Shown here in pieces: positions 27,084 to 35,648 of a stretch of DNA of 64,000 nt; within the stretch, counting starts at the first letter, position 1, and each line of letters opens with the position of its first letter. This DNA comes from Deltaproteobacteria bacterium (lineage in GTDB: Bacteria; Desulfobacterota; Desulfobacteria; Desulfobacterales; Desulfobacteraceae), in NCBI GenBank assembly GCA_013151635.1, contig JAADHV010000110.1:62001-126000 (forward strand), given 5' to 3'. The notes under the pieces are model-generated. The model saw only the letters and a list, made by a program, of their open reading frames with translations, had not been told where the DNA came from and did not search any database. The translations under genes and the position numbers were made by a program.

Positions 27084-27506
27084 TTATAGAAGCTGGTATT
27101 GATGGGAATATGAGCTGTTCTGCAGGATAAGCTGCAGGCCTTCTTTTTTCTGGTTATTTATTACCAGGGGAGCCATGAAATTAGCCGTCATCCTTTCAGG
27201 GTTTCCATTCGGTATGGTGACAATGACAAAACAGGAAATTTCATCCCTCCCAAGATCCCAGGGCACTATTTTTTCAAGATCTTTTTTATCAATTGTATAT
27301 TCGGGTAAAATTTTAACGGGGTCTAAAACCACAAAAGACAAATCTGAGTCGTCCATGCATTGGAATAATAAAAATGGCATGGTTTCCTTTTTCTGTAAAA
27401 GAACATAACGTTTTCTATCCCTGAATCCGGGAATACCCAAAGGCATATTGATTATTTTTTCTTCATCAATTTCAATTTCCCCGAATTGCTTAGTATTGAG
27501 TTTCAT
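27084..27506 (-). CDS. fliW: Flagellar assembly factor, CsrA antagonist
   Basis: 140 residues, the usual length. FGEIEIDEEKIINMPLGIPGF at the start and the later ANFMAPLVIN are family hallmarks. FliW binds either flagellin or CsrA; when flagellin is exported, free FliW sequesters CsrA and releases flagellin mRNA for translation. It overlaps csrA by one base (TAATG), so the two are translationally coupled. Confidence 0.93.
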   Translation of the reverse strand: MKLNTKQFGEIEIDEEKIINMPLGIPGFRDRKRYVLLQKKETMPFLLFQCMDDSDLSFVVLDPVKILPEYTIDKKDLEKIVPWDLGRDEISCFVIVTIPNGNPERMTANFMAPLVINNQKKEGLQLILQNSSYSHQYQLL

Positions 27507-27751
27507 TACTTCTTTTTTAGCTCCTTGCTTCCAAACAGTTTTGCAGCTTTTGCAATATCTGATTTATCACCCTTTGATGAAAGGATATTTTCCCTTTGAA
27601 TAGATTCAAATACTTCCTGTCTTAAGACCGTTATCTCCCTTGGTGCATCTATCCCTATCCTGATATAATTTTTCCCTGTTTCAACCACTTTGATAACAAT
27701 ATCATCACCAATGACTATACTCTCACCGATCTTCCTTGTTAAAATAAGCAT
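27506..27751 (-). CDS. csrA: Carbon storage regulator / translational repressor
   Basis: 81 residues. MLILTRKIGESIVIGDDIVI and the RNA-contacting APREITVLRQEVF (with the key Arg) are standard. The C-terminus (to GSKELKKK) is about 20 residues longer than enteric CsrA, as in species where FliW binds that tail. It is cotranscribed with flgL and fliW and probably acts on the flagellin leaders. Confidence 0.94.
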   Translation of the reverse strand: MLILTRKIGESIVIGDDIVIKVVETGKNYIRIGIDAPREITVLRQEVFESIQRENILSSKGDKSDIAKAAKLFGSKELKKK

Positions 27752-27757
27752 AATATT

Positions 27758-30076
27758 TTATAAAAAATCCACCAGGCTTAAATTAATAATCTTTGCTGTT
27801 GCTTTCAAAGATGCCTCATAGGCCGTCTGAATGGATTTAAGCTCCATCACCGACTCAACGATATCGGCGTCTTCTATCATAGACTTTCTTTCGGTAATAG
27901 TAAGTTTAGTTTCTGCACTCACCTGTTTTCTAACCTCAAGCCTGTTATATTTAATTCCAGTATCGGAAAGAGTCGATGTAATACTGCTGTAATGCGTATC
28001 CAGCCGGGTCATTGTTCTGCTGATACCATCCACGTCATCCTTTGAAAGATATTCCTTTAATTTAAATAATGTTTCAAAAAGTCCCCAGGTCACTTCATCG
28101 CTTTCTGCAGGAGTTGATGTCACATCTTCCTGATCAAAACCAAGGAGTGAAGCGGCATTTTCGGAGACATTGCTCCCGGTCCCCCATAAAAGCTGAAAAT
28201 CTTCAAGTTTCCTTCCAAGTTCACCATCTTCCTTAATTGTAAACTTATGACTTATATAGCTGTATGACACCTCATAGTCAACCCTGTTTCCTTTCTGCTC
28301 TGAAACATCTTCCATTGCATCTTCAATTGCTCTTGCAAGCGTATCAGGGTTTGAATATGTTCCTGCCGGAATCCGGGCGGTCAGCTCACTTGTTTCATCT
28401 TTACTGCTCCCAGGCAGTATCTCTTTAAAGTTAATATAATCATTGGTCCCGCTTGTAATGGTGAAAAGAGTAACTGCATTGTCACCAGTGTAAGATGTGG
28501 CTCCTGTATCATCTGCCGTGTTATCATAACCAAGTTCGGTGGCAGCGCCGATAGCATTGTTAGTACCGGAATTCCATAAAAGACGAAGATCCGTAACAAC
28601 TGCCCCATTGTCCTTGATGGTAAATTTTTTTGTCAGCTGGCTGTATTCCACTTTATAATCAATACTATTTACAGACGCACTTTCCATTGCTGTTTCAATA
28701 GCACCGGCAAGCGTATCCATGTCGGAATATGTCCCCACTGGAACAGCAGCACTTAACTGGCTTGAAAGCCCGGCCCCGATATTCTCCTGAAAATCAATAA
28801 CATTATTTGTATGATCAAAAGTTTTCAAGGTAACATTGGAATCACTGACCGGCGGTTTATAAGAGATATCGCCTCCTGAAAACCCCAGGTCGGGACCAAT
28901 GCTATGATCATCTGATGCGGCAAAAATATCAAATTCTATAAATCCGCCACTGGATGCCGCAGATTCAAGGGAGATGTTGATATCAGAGGCCCCGTTCCCG
29001 GTTAAATCCAATTCAACATGAGTGTCGCTTCCGGATATCTCAAGCGGAAGTCCGTACCCGGGATCATTTAATACTTTCCATTTGCCTGCCCCATCCCAGG
29101 TCAGTCGCAAAGGTGCCTGGCCTGATGGTACCGGGGTTTCATAAATCAGCGCATCATCATTTACCACATTTATATTAACCCCTTCCTTGATAACACCATC
29201 AGTATTCAATTCCCCGATTCGAGGAGTTTCACCGGATTCCCACAAAAGATCAAACCCCATATAGCCGTCATACCGCCCGTCGTTTACAATGGTAAATTTT
29301 TTAGTTCCGGAATCATATGACACATCATAATTAATTTCATACCCCTTTTCTTTGGATGCTGCATCCATTACATTTTCAACCACAACAGCAAGTTTCTCCG
29401 GTGTATAAGTACCATCCGGGATTGTTCCATCCAATACTCTTTTTGAATTTTCACCAATACCCGGGTCTTCCCTGAAAAATATTTTATTATTGGTTCCATC
29501 AACTTTAATTTCATCTTCCGAAAGGACTTTTTTGCCATTCCGTCCGACTTCAAGTTTCGCTGTCTGTCCCGTCTTTATTGAAAAAGGCGTACTATTCCCG
29601 TTATAAACAACCTTGGAAGGATTAGCATCATCATCATAGGTAAAGGTTCTGATATTTGTTTTTGTCCCGGAAAAAATATAACTGCCGTTAACCTGGGAAT
29701 TACCAAGTGACAGAACCTGGCCAATAATCCCGTCAACTGTTTCAACAGCAGCAGCTCTTTCAGAAGCGCTCATGGATGCATTCACCATTTTGCTGCTTAA
29801 AAGCTTGGCCTCTATGATCTGATCGGATATTGAACGCAGCGCTGTTTCAGTACCGTTAAGCCATGTTTTCCCCATGTCAATATTTTTTCCAAGTTGGCTT
29901 AAATTTTTTACAGACAGTCTTAAATTCAGGACCTGGGACAGCCCAATGGGGTCATCAGATATATTATTGATTCTTTTTTGTGTACTGACAACCTCGTTGG
30001 CATCTCTTAAATTATTGGTAAGCGTATTGAGTTGATATTCTGAGGTGCCATATAGTGAAATATTGGGAACCCTCAT
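27758..30076 (-). CDS. flgL: Hook-filament junction protein 2 (HAP3), enlarged
   Basis: 772 residues, about twice the normal size. The N-terminal helix region (RVPNISLYGTSEYQLNTLTN; SDDPIGLSQVLNLRLSV) and the C-terminal one (SMIEDADIVESVMELKSIQT; KIINLSLVDFL) are FlgL. The centre holds three copies of a module of roughly 100 residues at about 190-290, 415-518 and 535-648; each has IPxGTY, a helix such as LARAIEDAMED, KKFTI and LLWxSG. A different module at about 309-400 (WDGAGKWKVLNDPG) recurs in FlgK and FlgE. The gene lies between flgK and csrA. Confidence 0.92.
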   Translation of the reverse strand: MRVPNISLYGTSEYQLNTLTNNLRDANEVVSTQKRINNISDDPIGLSQVLNLRLSVKNLSQLGKNIDMGKTWLNGTETALRSISDQIIEAKLLSSKMVNASMSASERAAAVETVDGIIGQVLSLGNSQVNGSYIFSGTKTNIRTFTYDDDANPSKVVYNGNSTPFSIKTGQTAKLEVGRNGKKVLSEDEIKVDGTNNKIFFREDPGIGENSKRVLDGTIPDGTYTPEKLAVVVENVMDAASKEKGYEINYDVSYDSGTKKFTIVNDGRYDGYMGFDLLWESGETPRIGELNTDGVIKEGVNINVVNDDALIYETPVPSGQAPLRLTWDGAGKWKVLNDPGYGLPLEISGSDTHVELDLTGNGASDINISLESAASSGGFIEFDIFAASDDHSIGPDLGFSGGDISYKPPVSDSNVTLKTFDHTNNVIDFQENIGAGLSSQLSAAVPVGTYSDMDTLAGAIETAMESASVNSIDYKVEYSQLTKKFTIKDNGAVVTDLRLLWNSGTNNAIGAATELGYDNTADDTGATSYTGDNAVTLFTITSGTNDYINFKEILPGSSKDETSELTARIPAGTYSNPDTLARAIEDAMEDVSEQKGNRVDYEVSYSYISHKFTIKEDGELGRKLEDFQLLWGTGSNVSENAASLLGFDQEDVTSTPAESDEVTWGLFETLFKLKEYLSKDDVDGISRTMTRLDTHYSSITSTLSDTGIKYNRLEVRKQVSAETKLTITERKSMIEDADIVESVMELKSIQTAYEASLKATAKIINLSLVDFL

Positions 30077-30092
30077 ATTCGCCCTCCTTTTT

Positions 30093-33000
30093 TTATCTTG
30101 CTGATATCAATGTTGTCAGCATTTCATCTGCAATGGTCAATAGTTTGGAAGCTGCTGAAAACGCATGCTGGTATTTCATAAGTTTTATCATTTCCTCGTC
30201 AAGGGATACCGCTGATACGGCATCCCTCTGCTCTGTCATCTGATTGGCCATAATATCTGCAAATTCCCTGGAGGTTTTAATGCTTCTGGCTTTGACACCT
30301 AATGTTCCGACCATATTATTATAATAATCATCCAAACTGGATTCAATGATGCTTGACTGGGCTTTTGTTCCTCTGTTAAACTCCCATTGCTTCATTGTTC
30401 TGGTCTGGTACTGGATATCTGCCATTGCCAGGGCATTTTCATTATCACCCTGGGTAATGAGCCCTGTGGTATGATCTATTTTCCCTGCAGCAATGTATTT
30501 TGTATCACTTAATTTTTCATTTATTTTCATATTTGACGCTGCTGTCCCCTTGAAAAGAGTGTTAATCCCTGCCACTGCCATGATGCCTGCGGATGCTGTT
30601 GATGAATCATCCCCGAATGCATAACCAATATCCTTGGCATCATGTTTAAGCAAATCAAACCGGACATAACCGTCTCCGGTAACCTTTTTTGCAAAATTGA
30701 TTTCAATGTCCCCGACACCGTCACCATTCAAATCAACTTTAAACCCGTTATCATCACCGCCTTGGGGCATTATACTTGCAATACCGCCTGTGGTGTCATT
30801 CAATATCCCCCAATTGCCGGATGTCCTGGTAAATTGAAAATCAAGGCCTTTAAAATTCAAAGCGGTCCAGTCCAAAACCGTTATGCTTGTATTTTCTTTG
30901 CTGAAACCATTTTCACCTGAATACTCAATATTTTCCATATTAAAATAATTGTCGGAACTTTGAAGTTTTAATTGTTTATCAGGGGTAATGGTGGCCTTCA
31001 TTCCCCCGGCCTTTTTATTGAATTGATCTTTAAAAGAATCAAGGGTCCAGTGCCAGTCGGACATAAGCTCACCCGTAGAATTCCCGGCTGCTGTGGTTGA
31101 AGCAGGGATGCCGGATTCATCCGTGGTAACGGTAAACACATCACCATCAAACAGGGTCCCGTCATAAAAATCAAAAATCATCCCGTCCACTTCAACTTCA
31201 ACAGGAGCATCAGGTGTGTAAGGCGGGGTATGGCCTTTTATCTCAAATGTGCCTGAAGACACGGATGAATTCCATTCAATTGTAAGATTATCCACACCAG
31301 TTGCCGGCTCATGCCCTATTTTACCCCCATGGGTTACCTTGAAATGGTAAATATCATTAATACTTTTTGCCTGCCTGAAAATCCTTAAATCCATTGGGTC
31401 AGGCGCGCCTGAGGTATCAGTATTAACGATCAGGGTATTTCCCGCCACCAGATCTCCTTTGGAAATATCAAAAGAAACAGTTTGGGATCCGTTTTCCGTA
31501 ATGGCCACCGTGCCTTTATCTTCAATGGTGAGAAGTCCTGAAGAGCCTGTAGAATCACCATTTTTGTCAAACCGTTCCCATTTTATAACTGCCTCGCCCG
31601 TATACAAGGACGATGTTGAAAAATCCCTGTATGTATTTCCAGACTCTAAAAGATCATTTTCAGGATCACTTGCACCATCCCCTGTTCCGGTTGAAACAGC
31701 AAGTTTGGCATCATTGCCCACACTGTCGGCAAAATTGGTAATCTTTATGGGATCTTCAAGTGATGCTTTCTTGAGAATAGAAACCGATTTACCATTGCGG
31801 ATAAAAGTATAATCTGTGCTTGAAATATCTGCATTCAACTCATTATAAAGCTGCTGTGCAAGCCCGGCTTCCGTTGTTCCTGCCCCTGTTGATACGACAA
31901 AGCTTACAGTGTTGCCGTCCACGTCAAAAGAGATTGTATCACCGGCATCAAAATTGGTAAACCCATCCTCACCGCCCAGTGTGATGATTGAACTTCCTGT
32001 GGTTGCTGTACCAGCCGTACCGAATAGCCCGGTACTGGCCTTTGTGTCAGACTGGATTGACATGCCTGAATCTAAAAGAGCTGTAATAGTCCCCGTGATA
32101 ACAGCCGAAGTTGTCGCACCTGCCCCTGTAAAGGTACCTTCTGTGATAATTGCTGATGTTCCTGCTACAGCAGTCGTTATTGTTGCAGGCATCCCGAAAG
32201 TGACGGTGTCCCCGCTTGTTGTAAGAGAGTTGAATGTCTCTATATCATTGGCCGCAGCCGTAAATTCAAGGCTGGTATTACCCGCTGCCGATGAGCTGCC
32301 GGAAAGGGAAGTCAGGTTAATGGTGGCATCATCTCCAGTATCATTTCCGGCATCCTTTAAAGTTACATTTGACCCGTCAGTGGTCCTGATGAGAATTGAA
32401 TTTGCAGTAGTACCCCACTTAACCGTAAAAGGTTTGCCGGAAAGGGCTGTTGTGAATGCATTATAAAAAACCGCTGAAACTTCTGCCTGGTCTGTGACGT
32501 CTGCCACACCTGTCAGATCAACAGAAACGGTCGTGCTCGTTGTTGGCACCCCGTCCGATGCAATCTTAAAACTGACCGTATCCGTATTATTAAAATTAGA
32601 AAAAGTATCCAGCTGGACACCTGCATTATCTAGAATTTCAAAATCCTGAACACCCAGTGTGGCACCCTTGTCACTTGAAAATTTCAAACCGTCTGCATAG
32701 AGATCGGTATCGGAATTTACATCATTGACAGCATTGACAGCCTCTACAAGTGAATCCTCAAATTGAACGGCAAGGGTTGCCGAACTTGAGTCCACAATAA
32801 AACTTTTTGCATAAACATACCCGTCCACATAAAGGGAATATTTTACCTCGTCCCCGTCCTGGGCATTGGATATTCCTGAAATATCAAATTCAGCTTCTGT
32901 TTTTGAAGCATATGCTGTAACCCCGTCAACAGTATTCAATGCCTCGGCTATGGATGCAGCAGACCTTTTTGCATCACCGCCGGAATCCTTGATATCTATT

Positions 33001-34340
33001 TTATGTGTTCCTGTTGAACTGCCGTAAACCGTAAGGATCTGGTCTGACATTACATTATCAAGAGCAGTTGAAGCACCGCCTGCTGAAGTTCCCCATATTT
33101 CCGCAAGCTTGTCTCCATTTGTCTGTGTGACAATTTTATCCCCTATATTTCCCTCATCAACCACCGTAAGTTTATACCGTGACTGATTTGCTCCGGGTGC
33201 CATGCCCTGCCAATTGGAGAGTTTAGCATCAGAAACCCCCATGTCCATTAAAATTTTGCGGTATTGGGTTTCTGTTGTGGAACTGTCCTTTGTCCACATG
33301 GTAAAATCTTTTGTATAATCAATCTTATCGCCAAATGCATAGCTTGAAAGCCAGCCGCTTTCATCAACGCTATAGCTTCCGGTCACAGGCCCTGTGTAAT
33401 ATTCCTGGCCTGCTCCCTGAGAATTCTGATAATTCATTGCCCATATCATTTCCCGTGACAGCTCATCCACCTGGGATTGATATTTTGGTATGACTTCATC
33501 TCTTATTTCAAGCCATCCGCCAAGTTTTCCTCCACTGATTTCATCTGTTATATCAAATGTGGCACCAAAAGACCCCTGCCACATGATCTGCTTGCCCTTC
33601 ATTGAAAGCTTGTAACTATTTGTCCCGTTTAAAAGGGTTGATCCGTTTGCACCATTGATTATCAGAGAACCGTTCCCTTGTGTAATCACATCAACATTGA
33701 TTAATTCCCCCAATTGATCGACAAGGCTGTTTCTTTGATCTCTCAAATCATTTGCAGTCCTGTTTGCCTCAAGACCCAGTATTTCACGGTTCAGATCGGC
33801 AATCTGGCCGGATAATGAATTAATCTGGGTTAAGGCGGAATTGATCTCGGATGTGACATCAGAAGAGGTTTTGTCAAGATCTGAATTTAATGAATTAAAC
33901 CTTTCTGCCAGTTTAACGCCTTTTTCATAGATCTGGACTCTTTCCGAAACCCCCAGAGGATTATCACTTAAATCATGCCATGCATTCCAGTAATCACTAA
34001 GTATGCTGTTCATACTGGCGTCAGAATTCTCGTCAAAAAAGCCTTCAAGGACTTTCATATAGGACTCTGCCTCTTCAAACATGGACTGGGTGGATTTTTC
34101 ATCTGTCAGCCTGTTTTCAAGCAGTTGATTTACAGATTGCTGGATCTGTGAGACATTGACACCGGTTCCGAAAAGAAACCCTGCATAAAGCGCAGGTTTA
34201 TTACTTATATGATTGGCATTCTGCCTTGAATAATCAGGGTTGTTTACATTGGCGATATTATGCCCTGTAACATTCAGCCCGTACTGCTGGGCTGCAATGG
34301 CTGTTTTTGCAATATTCAGGGTAGAGGAAAGACCGCTCAT
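30093..34340 (-). CDS. flgK: Hook-filament junction protein 1 (HAP1), giant
   Basis: 1415 residues, more than twice typical FlgK. Residues 1-300 are the conserved N-terminal part (LSSTLNIAKTAIAAQQYGL; VTGHNIANVNNPDYSRQ), and the last 160 are the C-terminal helices (SLDEEMIKLMKYQHAFSAAS; ADEMLTTLISAR). About 900 residues of Ser/Thr/Asp-rich insert separate them, including a flagellin_IN-like piece and, at 1160-1251, a module also found in FlgL and FlgE (GNWGILNDTTGG and VDLNGDGVGDIEI). It joins hook to filament. It starts three bases after flgN. Confidence 0.93.
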   Translation of the reverse strand: MSGLSSTLNIAKTAIAAQQYGLNVTGHNIANVNNPDYSRQNANHISNKPALYAGFLFGTGVNVSQIQQSVNQLLENRLTDEKSTQSMFEEAESYMKVLEGFFDENSDASMNSILSDYWNAWHDLSDNPLGVSERVQIYEKGVKLAERFNSLNSDLDKTSSDVTSEINSALTQINSLSGQIADLNREILGLEANRTANDLRDQRNSLVDQLGELINVDVITQGNGSLIINGANGSTLLNGTNSYKLSMKGKQIMWQGSFGATFDITDEISGGKLGGWLEIRDEVIPKYQSQVDELSREMIWAMNYQNSQGAGQEYYTGPVTGSYSVDESGWLSSYAFGDKIDYTKDFTMWTKDSSTTETQYRKILMDMGVSDAKLSNWQGMAPGANQSRYKLTVVDEGNIGDKIVTQTNGDKLAEIWGTSAGGASTALDNVMSDQILTVYGSSTGTHKIDIKDSGGDAKRSAASIAEALNTVDGVTAYASKTEAEFDISGISNAQDGDEVKYSLYVDGYVYAKSFIVDSSSATLAVQFEDSLVEAVNAVNDVNSDTDLYADGLKFSSDKGATLGVQDFEILDNAGVQLDTFSNFNNTDTVSFKIASDGVPTTSTTVSVDLTGVADVTDQAEVSAVFYNAFTTALSGKPFTVKWGTTANSILIRTTDGSNVTLKDAGNDTGDDATINLTSLSGSSSAAGNTSLEFTAAANDIETFNSLTTSGDTVTFGMPATITTAVAGTSAIITEGTFTGAGATTSAVITGTITALLDSGMSIQSDTKASTGLFGTAGTATTGSSIITLGGEDGFTNFDAGDTISFDVDGNTVSFVVSTGAGTTEAGLAQQLYNELNADISSTDYTFIRNGKSVSILKKASLEDPIKITNFADSVGNDAKLAVSTGTGDGASDPENDLLESGNTYRDFSTSSLYTGEAVIKWERFDKNGDSTGSSGLLTIEDKGTVAITENGSQTVSFDISKGDLVAGNTLIVNTDTSGAPDPMDLRIFRQAKSINDIYHFKVTHGGKIGHEPATGVDNLTIEWNSSVSSGTFEIKGHTPPYTPDAPVEVEVDGMIFDFYDGTLFDGDVFTVTTDESGIPASTTAAGNSTGELMSDWHWTLDSFKDQFNKKAGGMKATITPDKQLKLQSSDNYFNMENIEYSGENGFSKENTSITVLDWTALNFKGLDFQFTRTSGNWGILNDTTGGIASIMPQGGDDNGFKVDLNGDGVGDIEINFAKKVTGDGYVRFDLLKHDAKDIGYAFGDDSSTASAGIMAVAGINTLFKGTAASNMKINEKLSDTKYIAAGKIDHTTGLITQGDNENALAMADIQYQTRTMKQWEFNRGTKAQSSIIESSLDDYYNNMVGTLGVKARSIKTSREFADIMANQMTEQRDAVSAVSLDEEMIKLMKYQHAFSAASKLLTIADEMLTTLISAR

Positions 34341-34343
34341 TTT

Positions 34344-34847
34344 TTACACCTTTGCATGTATCAGGCAATTTGTGCTTTTGGTTCCAGGCAGTGTCCCTGA
34401 AAGATCATACTGGGCCTGTTTGGAATTATCCACTGCAACGGACATGATATCGTCAATAACCATAAGATATTGGGTTACATATTTTTTATTATCAATTGCC
34501 ACCTGGGCAAGCTCATCTTTTTCATTGGCTATGGCAAGTTTTATTTTAGCAAATTTTATTTTCAATTCTTTTGGCACCGGTATGGTTCTTATAAGGTATG
34601 AGATTGAAAAAGACCTGATATCCATATCATTGGTCCCGAACCTGTCTTCAATATGATATAATATTTTTTCCCTGAGTTTTTGAATTTTTTTTGTGATTTC
34701 CTTTTTTTTCTCCGAACTTTTCCACAATGAAGGAACATCAATATTGACAATAAATTCACGTTCTTCTTTTAAAAGGACATTCAGCTTCCTGTACAGGCTA
34801 AGTTTTTCATCCAGCATATCTTCAATACCAGGGGTAAAATTTTCCAT
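34344..34847 (-). CDS. flgN: FlgK/FlgL export chaperone
   Basis: 167 residues, almost wholly helical, with heptad-like repeats (LYRKLNVLLKEEREFIVNID; KKKEITKKIQKLREKIL). Length, helix content and position directly before flgK fit FlgN, which delivers FlgK and FlgL to the export gate. AGGAGG lies eight bases upstream of the ATG. It is first in the flgN-flgK-flgL-csrA-fliW operon. Confidence 0.8.
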   Translation of the reverse strand: MENFTPGIEDMLDEKLSLYRKLNVLLKEEREFIVNIDVPSLWKSSEKKKEITKKIQKLREKILYHIEDRFGTNDMDIRSFSISYLIRTIPVPKELKIKFAKIKLAIANEKDELAQVAIDNKKYVTQYLMVIDDIMSVAVDNSKQAQYDLSGTLPGTKSTNCLIHAKV

Positions 34848-34919
34848 GTTGATTCCTCCTGTGTTTTTGCACGTCCTTTTAAAGAATATGCTTTAAATCA
34901 AATAACTTGGATTATCCAT

Positions 34920-34938
34920 CAGGGAATTATTTTCCCTG
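34920..34938 (-). other. Hairpin in the flgN leader
   Basis: CAGGGAA and TTCCCTG form a perfect seven-base-pair stem with a five-base loop inside the transcribed leader, between the sigma-54 start and flgN. It may protect the mRNA end or affect translation; no T-run follows. Confidence 0.4.
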
Positions 34939-34971
34939 TTGTAATTATTTTCTTCTCTGAATAATAAAAAT

Positions 34972-34987
34972 AGCAACAACTATGCCA
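34972..34987 (-). promoter_or_regulatory. Sigma-54 promoter of flgN-flgK-flgL-csrA-fliW
   Basis: On the minus strand TGGCATAGTTGTTGCT has GG and GC ten bases apart. Transcription would start near 34960, about 110 bases before flgN. It makes csrA and fliW part of the hook-stage transcription class. Confidence 0.85.
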
Positions 34988-35049
34988 TATCAGGGAAAGA
35001 CAATTGATTAAAAAAAAAATTTACAAAGATATGAAGATATTGAAGTTTA

Positions 35050-35307
35050 CCCCAATGTTGCAAAAGCCATGAAGATCCCAGCTTCAAGGCACTCAAGGCT
35101 GTAGCTGTAGTCGTCTACCGCAAAGCCTTGATAACGCCGGAGATGGGGTCTTCATGGCTTTCCCGAAGGGTAAAAATTTTAGAAGAGAAAAGATGACGTC
35201 TGGATGCCATTTTTGGTGAAGTCCAGGTTTGGAATCCAAGTTTAGCGGATTGGCTTTAAATTTAGTCAACTTCATCTTTTTTATAAAATTTTTATGCAAC
35301 ATTGGGG
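35050..35307. mobile_element. MITE-like element with terminal inverted repeats and TTTA target duplication
   Basis: 258 bases bounded by perfect 13-base inverted repeats, CCCCAATGTTGCA (35050-35062) and TGCAACATTGGGG (35295-35307). Both are flanked directly by TTTA (35046-35049 and 35308-35311), the expected target duplication. Inside, AAAGCCATGAAGATCCC (35063-35079) pairs with GGGGTCTTCATGGCTTT (35145-35161) in a 17-base-pair stem with one G-U pair. There is no transposase, so it is non-autonomous. The right TTTA contains the stop codon of flgJ (TAA read on the minus strand), so insertion spared the gene. Confidence 0.75.
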
Positions 35308-35308
35308 T

Positions 35309-35629
35309 TTATATTGATCCTTTTAACTGCCGGTATAAAAAATCTTTAACACCTATAGAAGTATTGGTTTTTGACAATTCATCTGCAAGGCTCTGATCAT
35401 ACATGGACTTATAGATATTCATTCCATTGGATTCATCAAAAAGCGCATTCCCGGGCAAGGATTTGCGCATGGATTTTATCATTGAATTCAAAAAAATTGC
35501 TTCAAACCCGGCACAGGCTTCCTTTAATTCTTTTTCCTTGAGCTTATCTCCGGCAATGCCGGAGGTTTGTTTTTTCACCTTGGTTAAATTTGCTTTGGCA
35601 AGATTCTGGTTGACTATATCAATATCCAT
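35309..35629 (-). CDS. flgJ: Rod-binding protein, FlgJ N-terminal type
   Basis: 106 residues, only the rod-binding half of FlgJ; the muramidase domain of enteric FlgJ is absent, as is common outside gamma-proteobacteria. Conserved stretch: KEACAGFEAIFLNSMIKSMRK, then YKSMYDQSLADELSK and GVKDFLYRQL. It would help the rod cross the peptidoglycan. It is last of the flgF-G-A-H-I-J operon, and its stop codon lies in the target duplication of the adjacent MITE-like element. Confidence 0.88.
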   Translation of the reverse strand: MDIDIVNQNLAKANLTKVKKQTSGIAGDKLKEKELKEACAGFEAIFLNSMIKSMRKSLPGNALFDESNGMNIYKSMYDQSLADELSKTNTSIGVKDFLYRQLKGSI

Positions 35630-35648
35630 GGATCCTTACTCCGTTTTT

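Larger units (their letters stand above)
34848..35308. other. Gene-free interval flgN-flgJ
   Basis: 461 bases. The left part carries the flgN leader and its sigma-54 promoter; the right part, 35050-35307, is a transposon-like element described separately. No anti-sigma factor gene flgM is seen, although flgM often lies between flgJ and flgN in related loci. The only small frame (69 codons, 35093-35302 minus) belongs to the repeat element. Confidence 0.7.

Noticed and set aside
31909-32466. 185-codon plus-strand frame within flgK
   Set aside because: Low-complexity Val/Pro/Ser-rich product, antisense to a clear FlgK insert.
35093-35302. 69-codon minus-strand frame
   Set aside because: It spans most of the inverted-repeat element, including its hairpin and one terminal repeat; more likely a repeat sequence than a gene.
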